Origin: Alphaproteobacteria bacterium UBA998
GTDB taxonomy: Bacteria; Pseudomonadota; Alphaproteobacteria; Rickettsiales; UBA998
Direction: 5' to 3'
NCBI GenBank assembly: GCA_002291925.1
Contig: DBAY01000069.1
Span: 1-64,000 of the forward strand
Length of the DNA stretch: 64,000 bases
Position numbers and translations under genes: made by a program. Positions 18,084 to 26,391 of the stretch are shown here, piece by piece. The notes beneath the pieces were generated by a model. That model saw nothing but the letters and a program-made list of their open reading frames with translations. It ran no database searches and was not told the DNA's origin. Position 1 is the first letter of the stretch. Every line of letters starts with the position of its first letter.

Positions 18084-19229
18084 ATGAGCGACACGCTGTT
18101 TTCCCATGTGGTGATCGTCGGGCTGGGACTGATCGGCAGTTCGCTGGCGCGCGACCTGCGGACGCTGGGGCTGGCCGAGACGCTCACCGGCATCGACCCG
18201 GACGAGGAAAATCGCCGCATCCTGCTCGGTGGCGGCACGCTGGATGCGGCGCTCGCTCTGCCTGCGTTGGAGCGTCCGGCCGATCTGCTCCTGATCGCCA
18301 CGCCGCCTTCCACTTGGCCGCATCTCTCGCAGGTGCTGCCGGCGCTTACCCATGCCGACTCCCTCATCATGGATGTCGGCTCCGTGAAGGCGCGGGCGGC
18401 AGAGCTGTTCACGCCCGCTTTCGCCGGGCGCGGCACGTTCATTCCCTGCCACCCGATTGCGGGCAAGGCGACGTCCGGCGCGGCAGCAGGCGAGCAAGGA
18501 TTGTTCGAGCACCGGCGCGTCATCCTCTGCCCCGCCGAGGGGACGGCGGAGACACCCTTGCGCATCGCCCACGCTTTCTGGCAGACTCTCGGCGCGGAGC
18601 CGGAGATGATGCCCGCCGAAGTGCATGACCGCGTCTACGCGCTGGTCTCCCACCTGCCGCAGATGGTGGCATACGCGGCCATGCCGGTGCTCGCGCCGCA
18701 CCTGGCGGCGCCGATGGAAGAGCGCTTCCGTCCCTTCCTGCGGCTGGCGGGCTCGCCGCCGGCACTATGGACGGACATCGCCATGGCCAACCACGCGCTG
18801 CTGGCGGACGCCATGGAGACCTACCTGCACCTGATCGCCCATATGCGCGGCGAGCTTCTGGCGGGCGCGGAACATCTGCCGGAGCCGAAATCCGACAAAA
18901 CCATCGCCGCACGCCTGCTGCCCCGCCTCGCCGCTTCCGCGCTGGTCAGCACCGTCTCGCTCAGCGAACGCAAACACCGCCTGAAAATGGCCCCTTACGC
19001 CGGCACCGGATTCGCCGACGTCGCCTCCCCCGCCGCCGCGCCACCGGAAGAGGACATGGAAGCGATCTCTAACTATTTCGCGGATGTGGCTGAGCTACTG
19101 GAGATGTTTGAAAACCAGTTTCGGGCGCTGTTTCAGGCAGTACGGGGGCTGGACGGGCAGGAGCTTACGTCACGGATGAACGACGCCCGGACAGGCTACC
19201 TCCGCCTCTATCAGGCACCGGCCAGCTGA
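18084..19229 (+). CDS. tyrC: Prephenate/arogenate dehydrogenase
   Basis: This 381-residue enzyme oxidatively decarboxylates prephenate (or arogenate) toward tyrosine. It opens with the NAD-binding motif VVIVGLGLIGSSLARDL, then has LLIATPPSTWP, DVGSVKARAAEL and the catalytic-region segment FIPCHPIAGKATSGAAA. Later helices include YALVSHLPQMVAYAAMPVL. It is longer than the usual 300-310 residues, with an extended C-terminus. It follows chorismate mutase and hisC across a repeat-bearing gap. Its 3' end overlaps the convergent unknown membrane gene by 19 bases. Confidence 0.9.
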   Translation: MSDTLFSHVVIVGLGLIGSSLARDLRTLGLAETLTGIDPDEENRRILLGGGTLDAALALPALERPADLLLIATPPSTWPHLSQVLPALTHADSLIMDVGSVKARAAELFTPAFAGRGTFIPCHPIAGKATSGAAAGEQGLFEHRRVILCPAEGTAETPLRIAHAFWQTLGAEPEMMPAEVHDRVYALVSHLPQMVAYAAMPVLAPHLAAPMEERFRPFLRLAGSPPALWTDIAMANHALLADAMETYLHLIAHMRGELLAGAEHLPEPKSDKTIAARLLPRLAASALVSTVSLSERKHRLKMAPYAGTGFADVASPAAAPPEEDMEAISNYFADVAELLEMFENQFRALFQAVRGLDGQELTSRMNDARTGYLRLYQAPAS

Positions 19230-20248
19230 TTCTGTGGCAAAGCCTGACGTTCTGCCAGAACAATCGTATTAACTCGTGTTTCAGGCTTTTGTGGTGAAGG
19301 ATCAGAGAAGTTGCGCGCCGCCTGTGAAGGTAGATCAGCCGTGGATGCAGAAATGACTGGTGCGGATGAAGCCTTCACTGCTTCCTTGTGTAGGTTAGCC
19401 TCAGACGCCATGGGCGCCGGGAGGTTAGCACTCACTGACGGACCAGCACCGGCGGAATGGGTGGCTTTTTTTTCTCTTTTCCCGGCAAAAAGTCGGCTGG
19501 TAAAATACAGTCCAATCGTGCAGACCGTCGTGTAAAACGCCTCGAACACACCTACTTTGAATAAGCCCGGCAAATTGAAAACCGAATTTTTGCTGGCAAG
19601 TTTTGAGTCTCGCAGCCATCCCCATTTACTAACGGCTTCTCCCATCCTTTCACCCGTATTGGTGAATATGGCCTTGTTGAGGTTCTCAAACTGTCCGGTT
19701 GCTGCATTCTTCACATGTAGCTTGTCCAGCAGCTTGTAGGTGGAAAAGACAGCGACAAAGGTAGCAACCCGGCCTCCAAACACACTCCCCCATGTTTGCT
19801 TTGGTTCTTTGTGATAGGTTTCTTCCGGTACAGGTTCCTTGCTGAAACGCTTGTCAATCCAGCGCGCAATATTCTCGCGCTGATCTTCCAGCGGTTTGGC
19901 CAACATGGCAAAAATAGAGCCATCAATGAATGAAAAGGCAACCATGCGGAAATCTCCCGCACGTTCCTTATTCATCCCTATTTTCATCAGTTTGCTATCC
20001 AACCATTCGCCACGATCCTGCATTCCGCGAGCAAACTTGGCAAAAAGAGACTTGCTCTCCTTACCAACAAGCTGCCGTCCATGATTCGTGAGATAAGTAG
20101 CAAGAATGGAGGTCGCGAATACCAGTGTATTGATCACACCGCCATAGATGAGGCTATCGAACGCCCATTGTCCGAGCGAGCGCTTGTCCGCTTTATTGTC
20201 CCCCTCCGAGGGAGGAGTGGGATTGGCACGTGCTGGCTGCTGCTCCAT
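19211..20248 (-). CDS. Unknown membrane-associated protein
   Basis: I do not recognise this 345-residue protein. It has four plausible hydrophobic segments: around residues 29-50 (SLIYGGVINTLVFATSI), 102-118 (MVAFSFIDGSIFAMLA), 155-172 (SVFGGRVATFVAVFSTY) and 237-255 (FEAFYTTVCTIGLYF). The last 85 residues are Ser/Ala/Pro-rich and probably disordered. There is no cleavable signal peptide. Codon use is less GC-rich than its neighbours. The 3' end overlaps tyrC by 19 bases. A short stretch, GVINTLVFA, recurs as GVINMLVFG in the unknown protein at 32467-33906, which may hint at a shared fold. Confidence 0.7.
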   Translation of the reverse strand: MEQQPARANPTPPSEGDNKADKRSLGQWAFDSLIYGGVINTLVFATSILATYLTNHGRQLVGKESKSLFAKFARGMQDRGEWLDSKLMKIGMNKERAGDFRMVAFSFIDGSIFAMLAKPLEDQRENIARWIDKRFSKEPVPEETYHKEPKQTWGSVFGGRVATFVAVFSTYKLLDKLHVKNAATGQFENLNKAIFTNTGERMGEAVSKWGWLRDSKLASKNSVFNLPGLFKVGVFEAFYTTVCTIGLYFTSRLFAGKREKKATHSAGAGPSVSANLPAPMASEANLHKEAVKASSAPVISASTADLPSQAARNFSDPSPQKPETRVNTIVLAERQALPQNQLAGA

Positions 20249-20399
20249 GGTCCTTCACTATCAGCCAAGGTCCAAGACCTTCTTTACTGACTTACAATGT
20301 AGCAAAGGCTGCAGAAAATTTTATGACAATTCCATTAAATCATCATCCAGAAATCCGCAGGATTCCTTGATAAATTAACGCGTACCCGCAACTTAGGGT

Positions 20400-21077
20400 T
20401 TAGATGACGCCATATTGGCGAAAAAGCGAGGCGAGTTCCGCGTGGTCACGCACATGCACATGGAAGCCAAAATCACGGTATTTTCCAAGTCTTCCAATGC
20501 CCTGCTCCACCTCGACATCACCGTAGAGGATGCCCGTCATGCCGTTATCCTCGGCGCATTGCAGGTCGATGATGGAGTCGCCGACAAACCAGACGTCCTC
20601 ACTCATCGGCAGGCCGGTTTTCTCCAGCGCCAGCAGCACGGGATCGCCGTATGGCTTGTCCCGTGCGGCGTCCTCGGAACCGACGACGGCGTCGAAATAG
20701 CTGTCCCAGCCTATATGTTTCAGCTCCTTGCGCAGGTTTTCGCCGCGCTTGTTGCTGACGATGCCGACAAACACATCCGCCTTCTCAAGCTGTTGCAGCA
20801 GCTCCTCCGCGCCGGGCAGGGGCTTCAGCCAGTCGAGTTGGTATTTGCGGTAATTGTCCTGATAGGACTTGCCCGCCGTTTCCCAATCCTTGCCAAACAG
20901 CGCCGGGAACGCCTCGCGCATGGACTTGGCCACGCGCTCCTTCACCTGCTCCAGCGACCACGGCTGCATCTCCCACTCCACGAACGTGTCGTGCAGCGCC
21001 TGGTGGATGATGGGCCAGGTATCCGCGAGCGTATTGTCCCAGTCAAACAGGACAGCCTTGGGCGGTGTCAGTTCCAT
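20400..21077 (-). CDS. HAD-family phosphatase (phosphoglycolate-phosphatase-like)
   Basis: The 225-residue product is a class I haloacid-dehalogenase phosphatase. Motif I is AVLFDWDNTLADTW with the nucleophile Asp and acid/base Asp, motif II is GIVSNKRGENLR, the motif III lysine lies near DAARDKPYGDP, and motif IV is VWFVGDSIIDLQCA. The cap between motifs I and II is a four-helix C1 type as in Gph. The substrate cannot be read from sequence. Its start overlaps the end of the upstream aminotransferase gene by 10 bases, so the two are translationally coupled. Confidence 0.85.
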   Translation of the reverse strand: MELTPPKAVLFDWDNTLADTWPIIHQALHDTFVEWEMQPWSLEQVKERVAKSMREAFPALFGKDWETAGKSYQDNYRKYQLDWLKPLPGAEELLQQLEKADVFVGIVSNKRGENLRKELKHIGWDSYFDAVVGSEDAARDKPYGDPVLLALEKTGLPMSEDVWFVGDSIIDLQCAEDNGMTGILYGDVEVEQGIGRLGKYRDFGFHVHVRDHAELASLFRQYGVI

Positions 21078-21931
21078 GCATACCCCGTCTGCTGCGTGAC
21101 ATGGTCACGATAGAGTTCAATCAACCGCTGCGTCAGCGGGCCCGGCCTGCCCGTGCCAACCGGCTGGCCGTCGAGCGTGGTGATAGGCAGTACATTGGAG
21201 CTGGCGCTGGTGATGAACAACTCGTCGGCGCGCTTCGCCTCCTCCAGCGAGAAAGCCACCTCGCGGAACTGCATCTGCGTTTCCTCGCAGATGCGTTGCA
21301 GCACGGTGCGCCGTACGCCGCCAAGAATCTCGTTAGTAGCCGGGTGCGTATAGATGACGCCGTCCTTGATCATATAGGCATTGGTGGCCGAACCTTCGGT
21401 AACCATGCCATGCTCATCCACCAGCAGCGCCTCATAGGCCCCGGCGCGGGCGGCAGCGTTCTTGGCCAGCGAATTGGCGAGCAGGCCGATGGATTTGATA
21501 TCGCAACGCCCCCAGCGCATGTCGGGCTGGGAAATAGCGGTGATGCCCTTCTCCAGCATCGCCGCGCTGGGTGATTTCAGCGGCATCACGGCCATGGTGA
21601 GCACCGGCGTCAGATGCGGCGCGAAGAGATGGTTGCGAGGTGCAACACCCCGCGTCACCTGCAGATAAATGAGGCCATTCTTGTACGGATTGCGCGCCAT
21701 CAACTCGCGAATCACCAGCGAGAGGGCCGCCACGCTCATCGGCATGGTGATGCCGAGCTCGGCGAGTGAGCGCTCCAGCCGCTTCAGGTGCAGGGCTTCA
21801 TCGAGCAGCCGGCGGCCGAAGAAGACGACCACCTCATACACACCGTCGGCGAACTGGTAGCCGCGATCTTCCATCGCCACCTGCGCCCGGTGATAGGGCA
21901 CGTATTCACCATTCACATACGCCGTTCGCAT
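21068..21931 (-). CDS. dat: D-amino-acid aminotransferase-like class IV PLP enzyme
   Basis: This 287-residue protein is a fold-type IV transaminase of the BCAT/DAAT family. Diagnostic segments are VNGEYVPYHRAQVAMEDRGY at the N-terminus, QFADGVYEVV, the PLP-lysine region CDIKSIGLLANSLAKNAA and EALLVDEHGMVTEGSATNAY. The arginine-containing LIYLQVTRGVAPRNH agrees with the D-amino-acid branch, which supplies D-Glu or D-Ala for the cell wall. A 4-amino-4-deoxychorismate lyase or branched-chain role cannot be excluded. It is the first gene of a two-gene operon with the HAD phosphatase. Confidence 0.85.
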   Translation of the reverse strand: MRTAYVNGEYVPYHRAQVAMEDRGYQFADGVYEVVVFFGRRLLDEALHLKRLERSLAELGITMPMSVAALSLVIRELMARNPYKNGLIYLQVTRGVAPRNHLFAPHLTPVLTMAVMPLKSPSAAMLEKGITAISQPDMRWGRCDIKSIGLLANSLAKNAAARAGAYEALLVDEHGMVTEGSATNAYMIKDGVIYTHPATNEILGGVRRTVLQRICEETQMQFREVAFSLEEAKRADELFITSASSNVLPITTLDGQPVGTGRPGPLTQRLIELYRDHVTQQTGYAWN

Positions 21932-22017
21932 GGGGATTAGATGACGGGTGATGAACGCGAGTGCAAGGGTTTTTAGAGAGGTATCAGCTTTCAGGTTTCA
22001 GGTTTTAGCTTTTTTCC

Positions 22018-22102
22018 GTCATTCCGAACGAGCGAAGCGGGCCCGGAATCTCCCCACGTCACGAAGAAGATCCTGCGCAGCCTTTCAGGCTTGCAGGATG
22101 AC
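22018..22102. repeat. Palindromic repeat downstream of the sugar epimerase gene
   Basis: The element begins GTCATTCCGAACGAGCG, contains GCCCGGAATC and GATCCTGCGCAG, and ends TTGCAGGATGAC. It is preceded by GGTTTTAGCTTTTTT, a flank that also borders the repeat mosaic at 40658. It matches the elements at 40868-40950 and, inverted, 56568-56650. Confidence 0.7.
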
Positions 22103-22113
22103 GGGAGGCTGGT

Positions 22114-23034
22114 TCAGGTTTCACGCAAGGCATGGAACCACGCCGCTGTCCCTTGCAGGCCGTCCTCCGTGGTGAAGCTTGGCTGCCAGTGGGCGTTCAG
22201 CGCGGAGGTGTCGAGGCGGAAATCGCTGGTGAGGCGCTCGACCTCCCCGGCCAGTCCGAGCAGGGTGGCTGCGCGCTTTAAAAGTGGCACGGGGAAGGGA
22301 AACAGCAGACTGGGGCGGCGCAGCGCATGGGTGAGTTTGCGCAGCAAATCCGGTGTGGAAACCGGCGCGTTATCGGTGATGAAGTAGGTCTCCGGCGGAA
22401 TGGTTCCATCCAGAATGCGAAGCACGACATCCGCCAGATTGCCGATATAGAGCATATCGCGGCGATTCTGCACACTGGCGAGGGGCAGCGGCACGCCGAG
22501 GGTGACGAGTTTCATCAGCCGCAGGAAATTGGCCTTCACACCGGGGCCATACATCAAGGGCGGACGCAGGCACCACGCGGCCATCCCTGAGCGTCCTGCG
22601 ACCTCACGCCCGGCCTGCTCCGCCGCCAGCTTGGAGCGCGCATAGGCATTCTCCGGCTGCGGGATATCCTGCTCTGTCCAGGCACGGCCCGGCGGCGAGG
22701 CCAGCCCCATCACCGTGGCGGAGCTGAGCAGAATGAAACGCTGCACGCCCGCCTCCGCCGCCTGTTCGGCCAGCCGCCGCGAGCCGTCCGCGTTGACGCG
22801 GTGAAACTGCGCTTCCTGCGAAGTGTCACCGCGATCCGGCACATGCGCCATCCCGGCCAGATGCAGTACGGCGTCACAGCCCTGCAGCGCCGCGCGCCAA
22901 TCTGTCTGCGGCCCGATATCGGCGATGGCAAACGAACTGTGACGGCCCGCCTCGCGCACCTCATGCGACTGCCGCAGAACCGGCACCAGCGCACGTCCGG
23001 CAAAGCCGCCGGGGCCGGTCACGAGAACACGCAT
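22114..23034 (-). CDS. NAD-dependent sugar epimerase/dehydratase
   Basis: This 306-residue extended short-chain dehydrogenase resembles nucleotide-sugar epimerases. It has the Rossmann motif VLVTGPGGFAGRALVPVL, a VLHLAGMAHV segment, the Ser of FILLSSATVMG, the catalytic Tyr-x-x-x-Lys in NAYARSKLAAEQ and a CLRPPLMYGPG substrate loop. It is probably the last gene of the surface-glycan operon and would modify a nucleotide sugar or lipid-linked sugar. I use the ATG at 23034; the frame runs 39 codons further upstream, but that part is translated repeat sequence. Confidence 0.85.
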   Translation of the reverse strand: MRVLVTGPGGFAGRALVPVLRQSHEVREAGRHSSFAIADIGPQTDWRAALQGCDAVLHLAGMAHVPDRGDTSQEAQFHRVNADGSRRLAEQAAEAGVQRFILLSSATVMGLASPPGRAWTEQDIPQPENAYARSKLAAEQAGREVAGRSGMAAWCLRPPLMYGPGVKANFLRLMKLVTLGVPLPLASVQNRRDMLYIGNLADVVLRILDGTIPPETYFITDNAPVSTPDLLRKLTHALRRPSLLFPFPVPLLKRAATLLGLAGEVERLTSDFRLDTSALNAHWQPSFTTEDGLQGTAAWFHALRET

Positions 23035-23215
23035 CACCCCCTCCCCAGTAGGGGGAGGACCAGCTCCCTCTCCCTCCGGGAGAGGGCGGGGGGTGAGGGC
23101 CGTCTCCGCTGGCAAGGACGGAGCGTATGGCTCAGCCACTCCCTCACCCAACCCTCTCCCACAGGGAGAGGGCTTTGATACACTCCCCTCCTTCCCCCAA
23201 TAGGGATAGAGGCTT
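23035..23215. repeat. G-rich/C-rich inverted repeats upstream of the epimerase
   Basis: The gap between the glycosyltransferase and the epimerase contains CTCCCCAGTAGGGGGAG, a CTCCCTCTCC...GGGAGAGGG palindrome and CCCTCTCCCACAGGGAGAGGG. Similar elements lie at 36345-36450, 39600-39707 and 55530-55665. In one frame they encode PLPEGEG-like residues, which explains the spurious extension of the epimerase reading frame. Confidence 0.65.
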
Positions 23216-23224
23216 CATTATGCA

Positions 23225-24010
23225 CTACCACCATTTCCATCCCCATTTGGTGAAATACTGCACCGCCGATTCGATCAGCACGCGGAACATTGCGGCACTT
23301 TGCGCCGAGGCACGGGCCCAGCGATGGGTGATGACAGCGTCCGGGCAGTACCACGCCTCGCTGATGCAGTTGACGCGGCGCGTGAGGTCGGCATCCTCGA
23401 AATAGAGGAAGAAGCGCTCATCGAAGCCGCCGAGCCGTTGCAGGATGTCGCGGCGGAACAGCATGCAGCAGCCGGAGATGAACTCCACCGGGCACGGCGC
23501 GTCATAGCCGACATCGAGCATCTGGTAGCGGGCCATGCGGGCCTGTGCCTGCGGCCAACGGGCGAGCACGTGATCCGGCATGCGGCGCAGCACGAGATCG
23601 AGCACCGTGGGATTGCGCTTGTTGAGCGGCTGCAGGCGGCCATCCTCGTAGAGCACCTTGGGTGCCACCAGTCCCGCTTGCGGCTTCGCCCCGAGGAAGG
23701 CGATCATCGTCTCCAGCGCGCCGGGATGCACGCGCACATCGGGGTTGAGGATGAGGAAATAGTCAGACGGCGGCGCCAGCAGCAGTGCCTGATTATGCCC
23801 ATAGCCAAACCCGCCATTACGCTCCGCCGGGTGGAACACGACGCCTTCCGGCAACGCCGCCTTCAGCTCGGAGGCATAGGGCTCGCCGGACGCATTATCG
23901 ATGACCAGAATGTGCGGAGAGACCGTGGACGCCTGCACAGACCGAATCGCCGCCGCCACCTCCTCAATGGGGCTGCGATAGGTGACGATGGAGACGACCA
24001 GTTTCGTCAT
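23225..24010 (-). CDS. Family 2 glycosyltransferase (rhamnosyltransferase-like)
   Basis: The 261-residue GT-A enzyme has KLVVSIVTYRSPIEEV at the N-terminus, ILVIDNASGEPYA, the Asn-Gly-Gly-rich AERNGGFGYGHNQAL, the metal-binding region FLILNPDVRVHPGAL and the acceptor-site FLYFEDADLTRRV. This pattern is typical of WbbL/RfbF-type rhamnosyltransferases. It starts 6 bases after rfbC, so it most likely transfers the rhamnose made by the adjacent rfbBADC enzymes onto a cell-surface polysaccharide. The linkage and acceptor are unknown. Confidence 0.88.
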   Translation of the reverse strand: MTKLVVSIVTYRSPIEEVAAAIRSVQASTVSPHILVIDNASGEPYASELKAALPEGVVFHPAERNGGFGYGHNQALLLAPPSDYFLILNPDVRVHPGALETMIAFLGAKPQAGLVAPKVLYEDGRLQPLNKRNPTVLDLVLRRMPDHVLARWPQAQARMARYQMLDVGYDAPCPVEFISGCCMLFRRDILQRLGGFDERFFLYFEDADLTRRVNCISEAWYCPDAVITHRWARASAQSAAMFRVLIESAVQYFTKWGWKWW

Positions 24011-24016
24011 GACCCG

Positions 24017-24568
24017 CTACCAGCGGACAGGGTTGGCACGGTACTGGGCGAAGCTCATCAGTCCCTCGTCGCGGGCGGAGAGGGTGGGGTTTTTCACCGG
24101 CCAGTCGATGGCGAGATCGGGGTCGTCATAGCGGATACCGCCCTCACCTGCCGGGTTGTACGGACCGCTCACCTTGTAGAGCATGTCGGCAGGCTCATCG
24201 CCCAGCACGCAGAAGCCGTGGGCGAAGCCAGCAGGAATCCAGCAGAGCACGCCGTTCTCCGCGGAAAGCTCGACGGCGTGGTATTTGCCATAGGTCGGCG
24301 AATCGGGGCGGATATCCACCGCCACGTCCCACACGCGGCCGCGCACCACGCCCACCAGCTTGCCCTGCGGCGGATTGGCCTGCCAGTGCAGACCGCGCAG
24401 GATGCCGGGCGCGGAGCGCGAATGGTTGTCCTGAATGAACTCTTCATGGAAGCCATGCGTTGCCAGCTTTTCCTTGTGGTAGCGCTCGACGAAGAACCCC
24501 CGCGCATCGCCATGCACCGCAAGGCGGATGATCTTCAGGCCTTCAATGGGACAGGATTCAATATGCAT
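24017..24568 (-). CDS. rfbC: dTDP-4-dehydrorhamnose 3,5-epimerase
   Basis: RfbC epimerises dTDP-4-keto-6-deoxyglucose at C3 and C5. The 183-residue cupin protein shows DARGFFVERYHKEKL, QDNHSRSAPGILRGLHWQ with the catalytic His, KLVGVVRGRVWDVAVDIR and the ALCWIPAGFAHGF-like segment LCWIPAGFAHGFCVL. Length is standard. It lies 6 bases after rfbD in the rhamnose operon. Confidence 0.95.
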   Translation of the reverse strand: MHIESCPIEGLKIIRLAVHGDARGFFVERYHKEKLATHGFHEEFIQDNHSRSAPGILRGLHWQANPPQGKLVGVVRGRVWDVAVDIRPDSPTYGKYHAVELSAENGVLCWIPAGFAHGFCVLGDEPADMLYKVSGPYNPAGEGGIRYDDPDLAIDWPVKNPTLSARDEGLMSFAQYRANPVRW

Positions 24569-24574
24569 GCTGTT

Positions 24575-25504
24575 TCACGCGGGGGGGGGTGCCGTCACCC
24601 CGGCGGAGACGGTGGCGGGGTCAATTCCGAAGCGAAATCGCGCGCGGATCGCTTCGCGCAGCCCTACCTCCCAATGGGGCATTGTCACGCCCAGCACACC
24701 CTGCGCCTTGGTGCAGTCGAGCCGGGAGTTAAGTGGCCGTCGGGCCGGGGTGGGATAACTGGAAGAAGGAATCGGCTTCACCTCGGCCACTTTCAGCGGG
24801 CAGCCCATCTGCCGGGCATAGGTGAAGATGCTCTTGGCGAAATCGTGCCAGCTGGTCTCCCCGGCATTGGCGAGGTGATAAATGCCGCTGGGGAAGCGCG
24901 GGCGGCTCATGGCGTGGGTGAGCGCGCCGAGCGTGCGGTCGGCCAGATGCAGCGCGTAGGTCGGCGCGCCAATCTGGTCGGAAACCACCTCCAGCCGCTC
25001 GCGCTCCGCGCCGAGGCGCAGCATGGTGGTGAGGAAGTTGCGGCCCGGCACATCATAGACCCAGCTCGTGCGGAAAATCAGGAAGTCCCCGCCGACACGG
25101 CAGATGGCTTCTTCCCCCGCGCGCTTGCTCTGGCCGTAGAGATTCAGCGGCGCGGGCGGGTCTTCCTCCATCCACGGGCGCTGGCCGGTGCCGTTGAAGA
25201 CATAATCCGTCGAGTAATGCACCAACGGGATGCCGAGCACCTTGCACTCTTCGGCGAGCACAAGCGGTGCCTCGGCGTTGATGGTGAAGGCCTTGGTTTC
25301 CTCATCCTCGGCGCGGTCGACGGCGGTATAGGCCGCGGCGTTGATGATCGCCGAAGGGCGCACCTGACGGACAATGTCGCGCAGCCCCTCGGGCCGCAGG
25401 AAATCCGCCTTCTCGCGCCCCAACGCGCGGACCTTCAGCCCCAGCAGGCCGCATAGCGCCCTGCCGACCTGCCCATCCTTGCCAAACACGAGCACCTGGT
25501 TCAT
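24575..25504 (-). CDS. rfbD: dTDP-4-dehydrorhamnose reductase
   Basis: RfbD performs the last step of dTDP-L-rhamnose synthesis, the NADPH reduction of the 4-keto sugar. The 309-residue protein has the N-terminal cofactor loop VLVFGKDGQVGRALCG, INAAAYTAVDRAEDE, HYSTDYVFNGTGQRPW and the catalytic Tyr-x-x-x-Lys in LYGQSKRAGEEA. The start overlaps the rfbA stop by four bases (ATGA), indicating translational coupling. Confidence 0.95.
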   Translation of the reverse strand: MNQVLVFGKDGQVGRALCGLLGLKVRALGREKADFLRPEGLRDIVRQVRPSAIINAAAYTAVDRAEDEETKAFTINAEAPLVLAEECKVLGIPLVHYSTDYVFNGTGQRPWMEEDPPAPLNLYGQSKRAGEEAICRVGGDFLIFRTSWVYDVPGRNFLTTMLRLGAERERLEVVSDQIGAPTYALHLADRTLGALTHAMSRPRFPSGIYHLANAGETSWHDFAKSIFTYARQMGCPLKVAEVKPIPSSSYPTPARRPLNSRLDCTKAQGVLGVTMPHWEVGLREAIRARFRFGIDPATVSAGVTAPPPA

Positions 25505-26391
25505 GCGAAGCCTAACATCGCATCCTGCGTCAGCAGCGCGCGCAGGTAGGTGGCGTATTCATTCTTGCCCAGCCCATCCGCCAGCGCCAACAGTTGCGCT
25601 TTATCGATGAAGCCCTTGCGGAAGGCAATCTCCTCGATGCAGGCGATTTTCTGCCCCTGCCGCGCCTCGATGGTTTCCACGAACTGCGCGGCGGCGAGCA
25701 GCGATTCGAAGGTGCCCGTATCCAGCCACGCCACGCCCCGGCCAAGCAGCTCCACATTGAGCGCGCCCTTGGCGAGGTAGGCCTTGTTGACGTCGGTGAT
25801 CTCCAGCTCTCCACGCGCGGAAGGCTTCAGGGATTTCGCGATTTGCACCACATGCGCGTCGTAGAAGTAAAGCCCAGTCACCGCCCAGTTGGATTTCGGC
25901 TGCTTCGGTTTTTCTTCAATGGACATGGCCTTGCCCTGCGCATTGAATTCCACCACGCCGTAGCGCTCGGGATCATGCACGTGGTAGGCAAAAACCGTCG
26001 CGCCCTCTTTCAGTGTGGAGACCACGCGAGCTGTTTTTTCTGCCAGATTCTGGCCATAAAAGATATTGTCGCCGAGCACGAGGCAGACCGGGTCGCTTCC
26101 GATGAATTCCTCCCCGATGAGAAACGCCTGCGCGATGCCCTCCGGCTTTGCCTGCTCGGCATAATGCAGCGAGATGCCAAGGCTTGCACCATCCCCCAGC
26201 AGTTCCTGAATGCGCGGCAGGTCGCGCGGCGTGGAGATGATGAGAATCTCGCGGATGCCCGCCAGCATCAGCAGGGAGAGCGGGTAATAGATGACGGGTT
26301 TGTCATAGACAGGAAGCAGCTGCTTGCTGACCGCCTTGGTCAGCGGATAGAGGCGCGTGCCTGCGCCACCAGCGAGGATGATGCCCTTCAT
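25501..26391 (-). CDS. rfbA: Glucose-1-phosphate thymidylyltransferase
   Basis: RfbA joins dTTP and glucose-1-phosphate to make dTDP-glucose, the first rhamnose-pathway step. The 296-residue enzyme begins MKGIILAGGAGTRLYPLTKA and has VSKQLLPVYDKPVIYYPLS and CLVLGDNIFYG, all diagnostic. I start at the ATG at 26391; the longer frame to 26427 lies inside the upstream rfbB gene. It overlaps rfbB by four bases and rfbD by four bases, so the operon is tightly coupled. Confidence 0.96.
   Translation of the reverse strand: MKGIILAGGAGTRLYPLTKAVSKQLLPVYDKPVIYYPLSLLMLAGIREILIISTPRDLPRIQELLGDGASLGISLHYAEQAKPEGIAQAFLIGEEFIGSDPVCLVLGDNIFYGQNLAEKTARVVSTLKEGATVFAYHVHDPERYGVVEFNAQGKAMSIEEKPKQPKSNWAVTGLYFYDAHVVQIAKSLKPSARGELEITDVNKAYLAKGALNVELLGRGVAWLDTGTFESLLAAAQFVETIEARQGQKIACIEEIAFRKGFIDKAQLLALADGLGKNEYATYLRALLTQDAMLGFA

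Noticed and set aside
23300..25456. A 718-codon open frame on the plus strand opposite the glycosyltransferase and rfbC/rfbD
   Set aside because: It is a shadow of three well-supported genes on the other strand; its product is His/Arg-rich with no recognisable domain.
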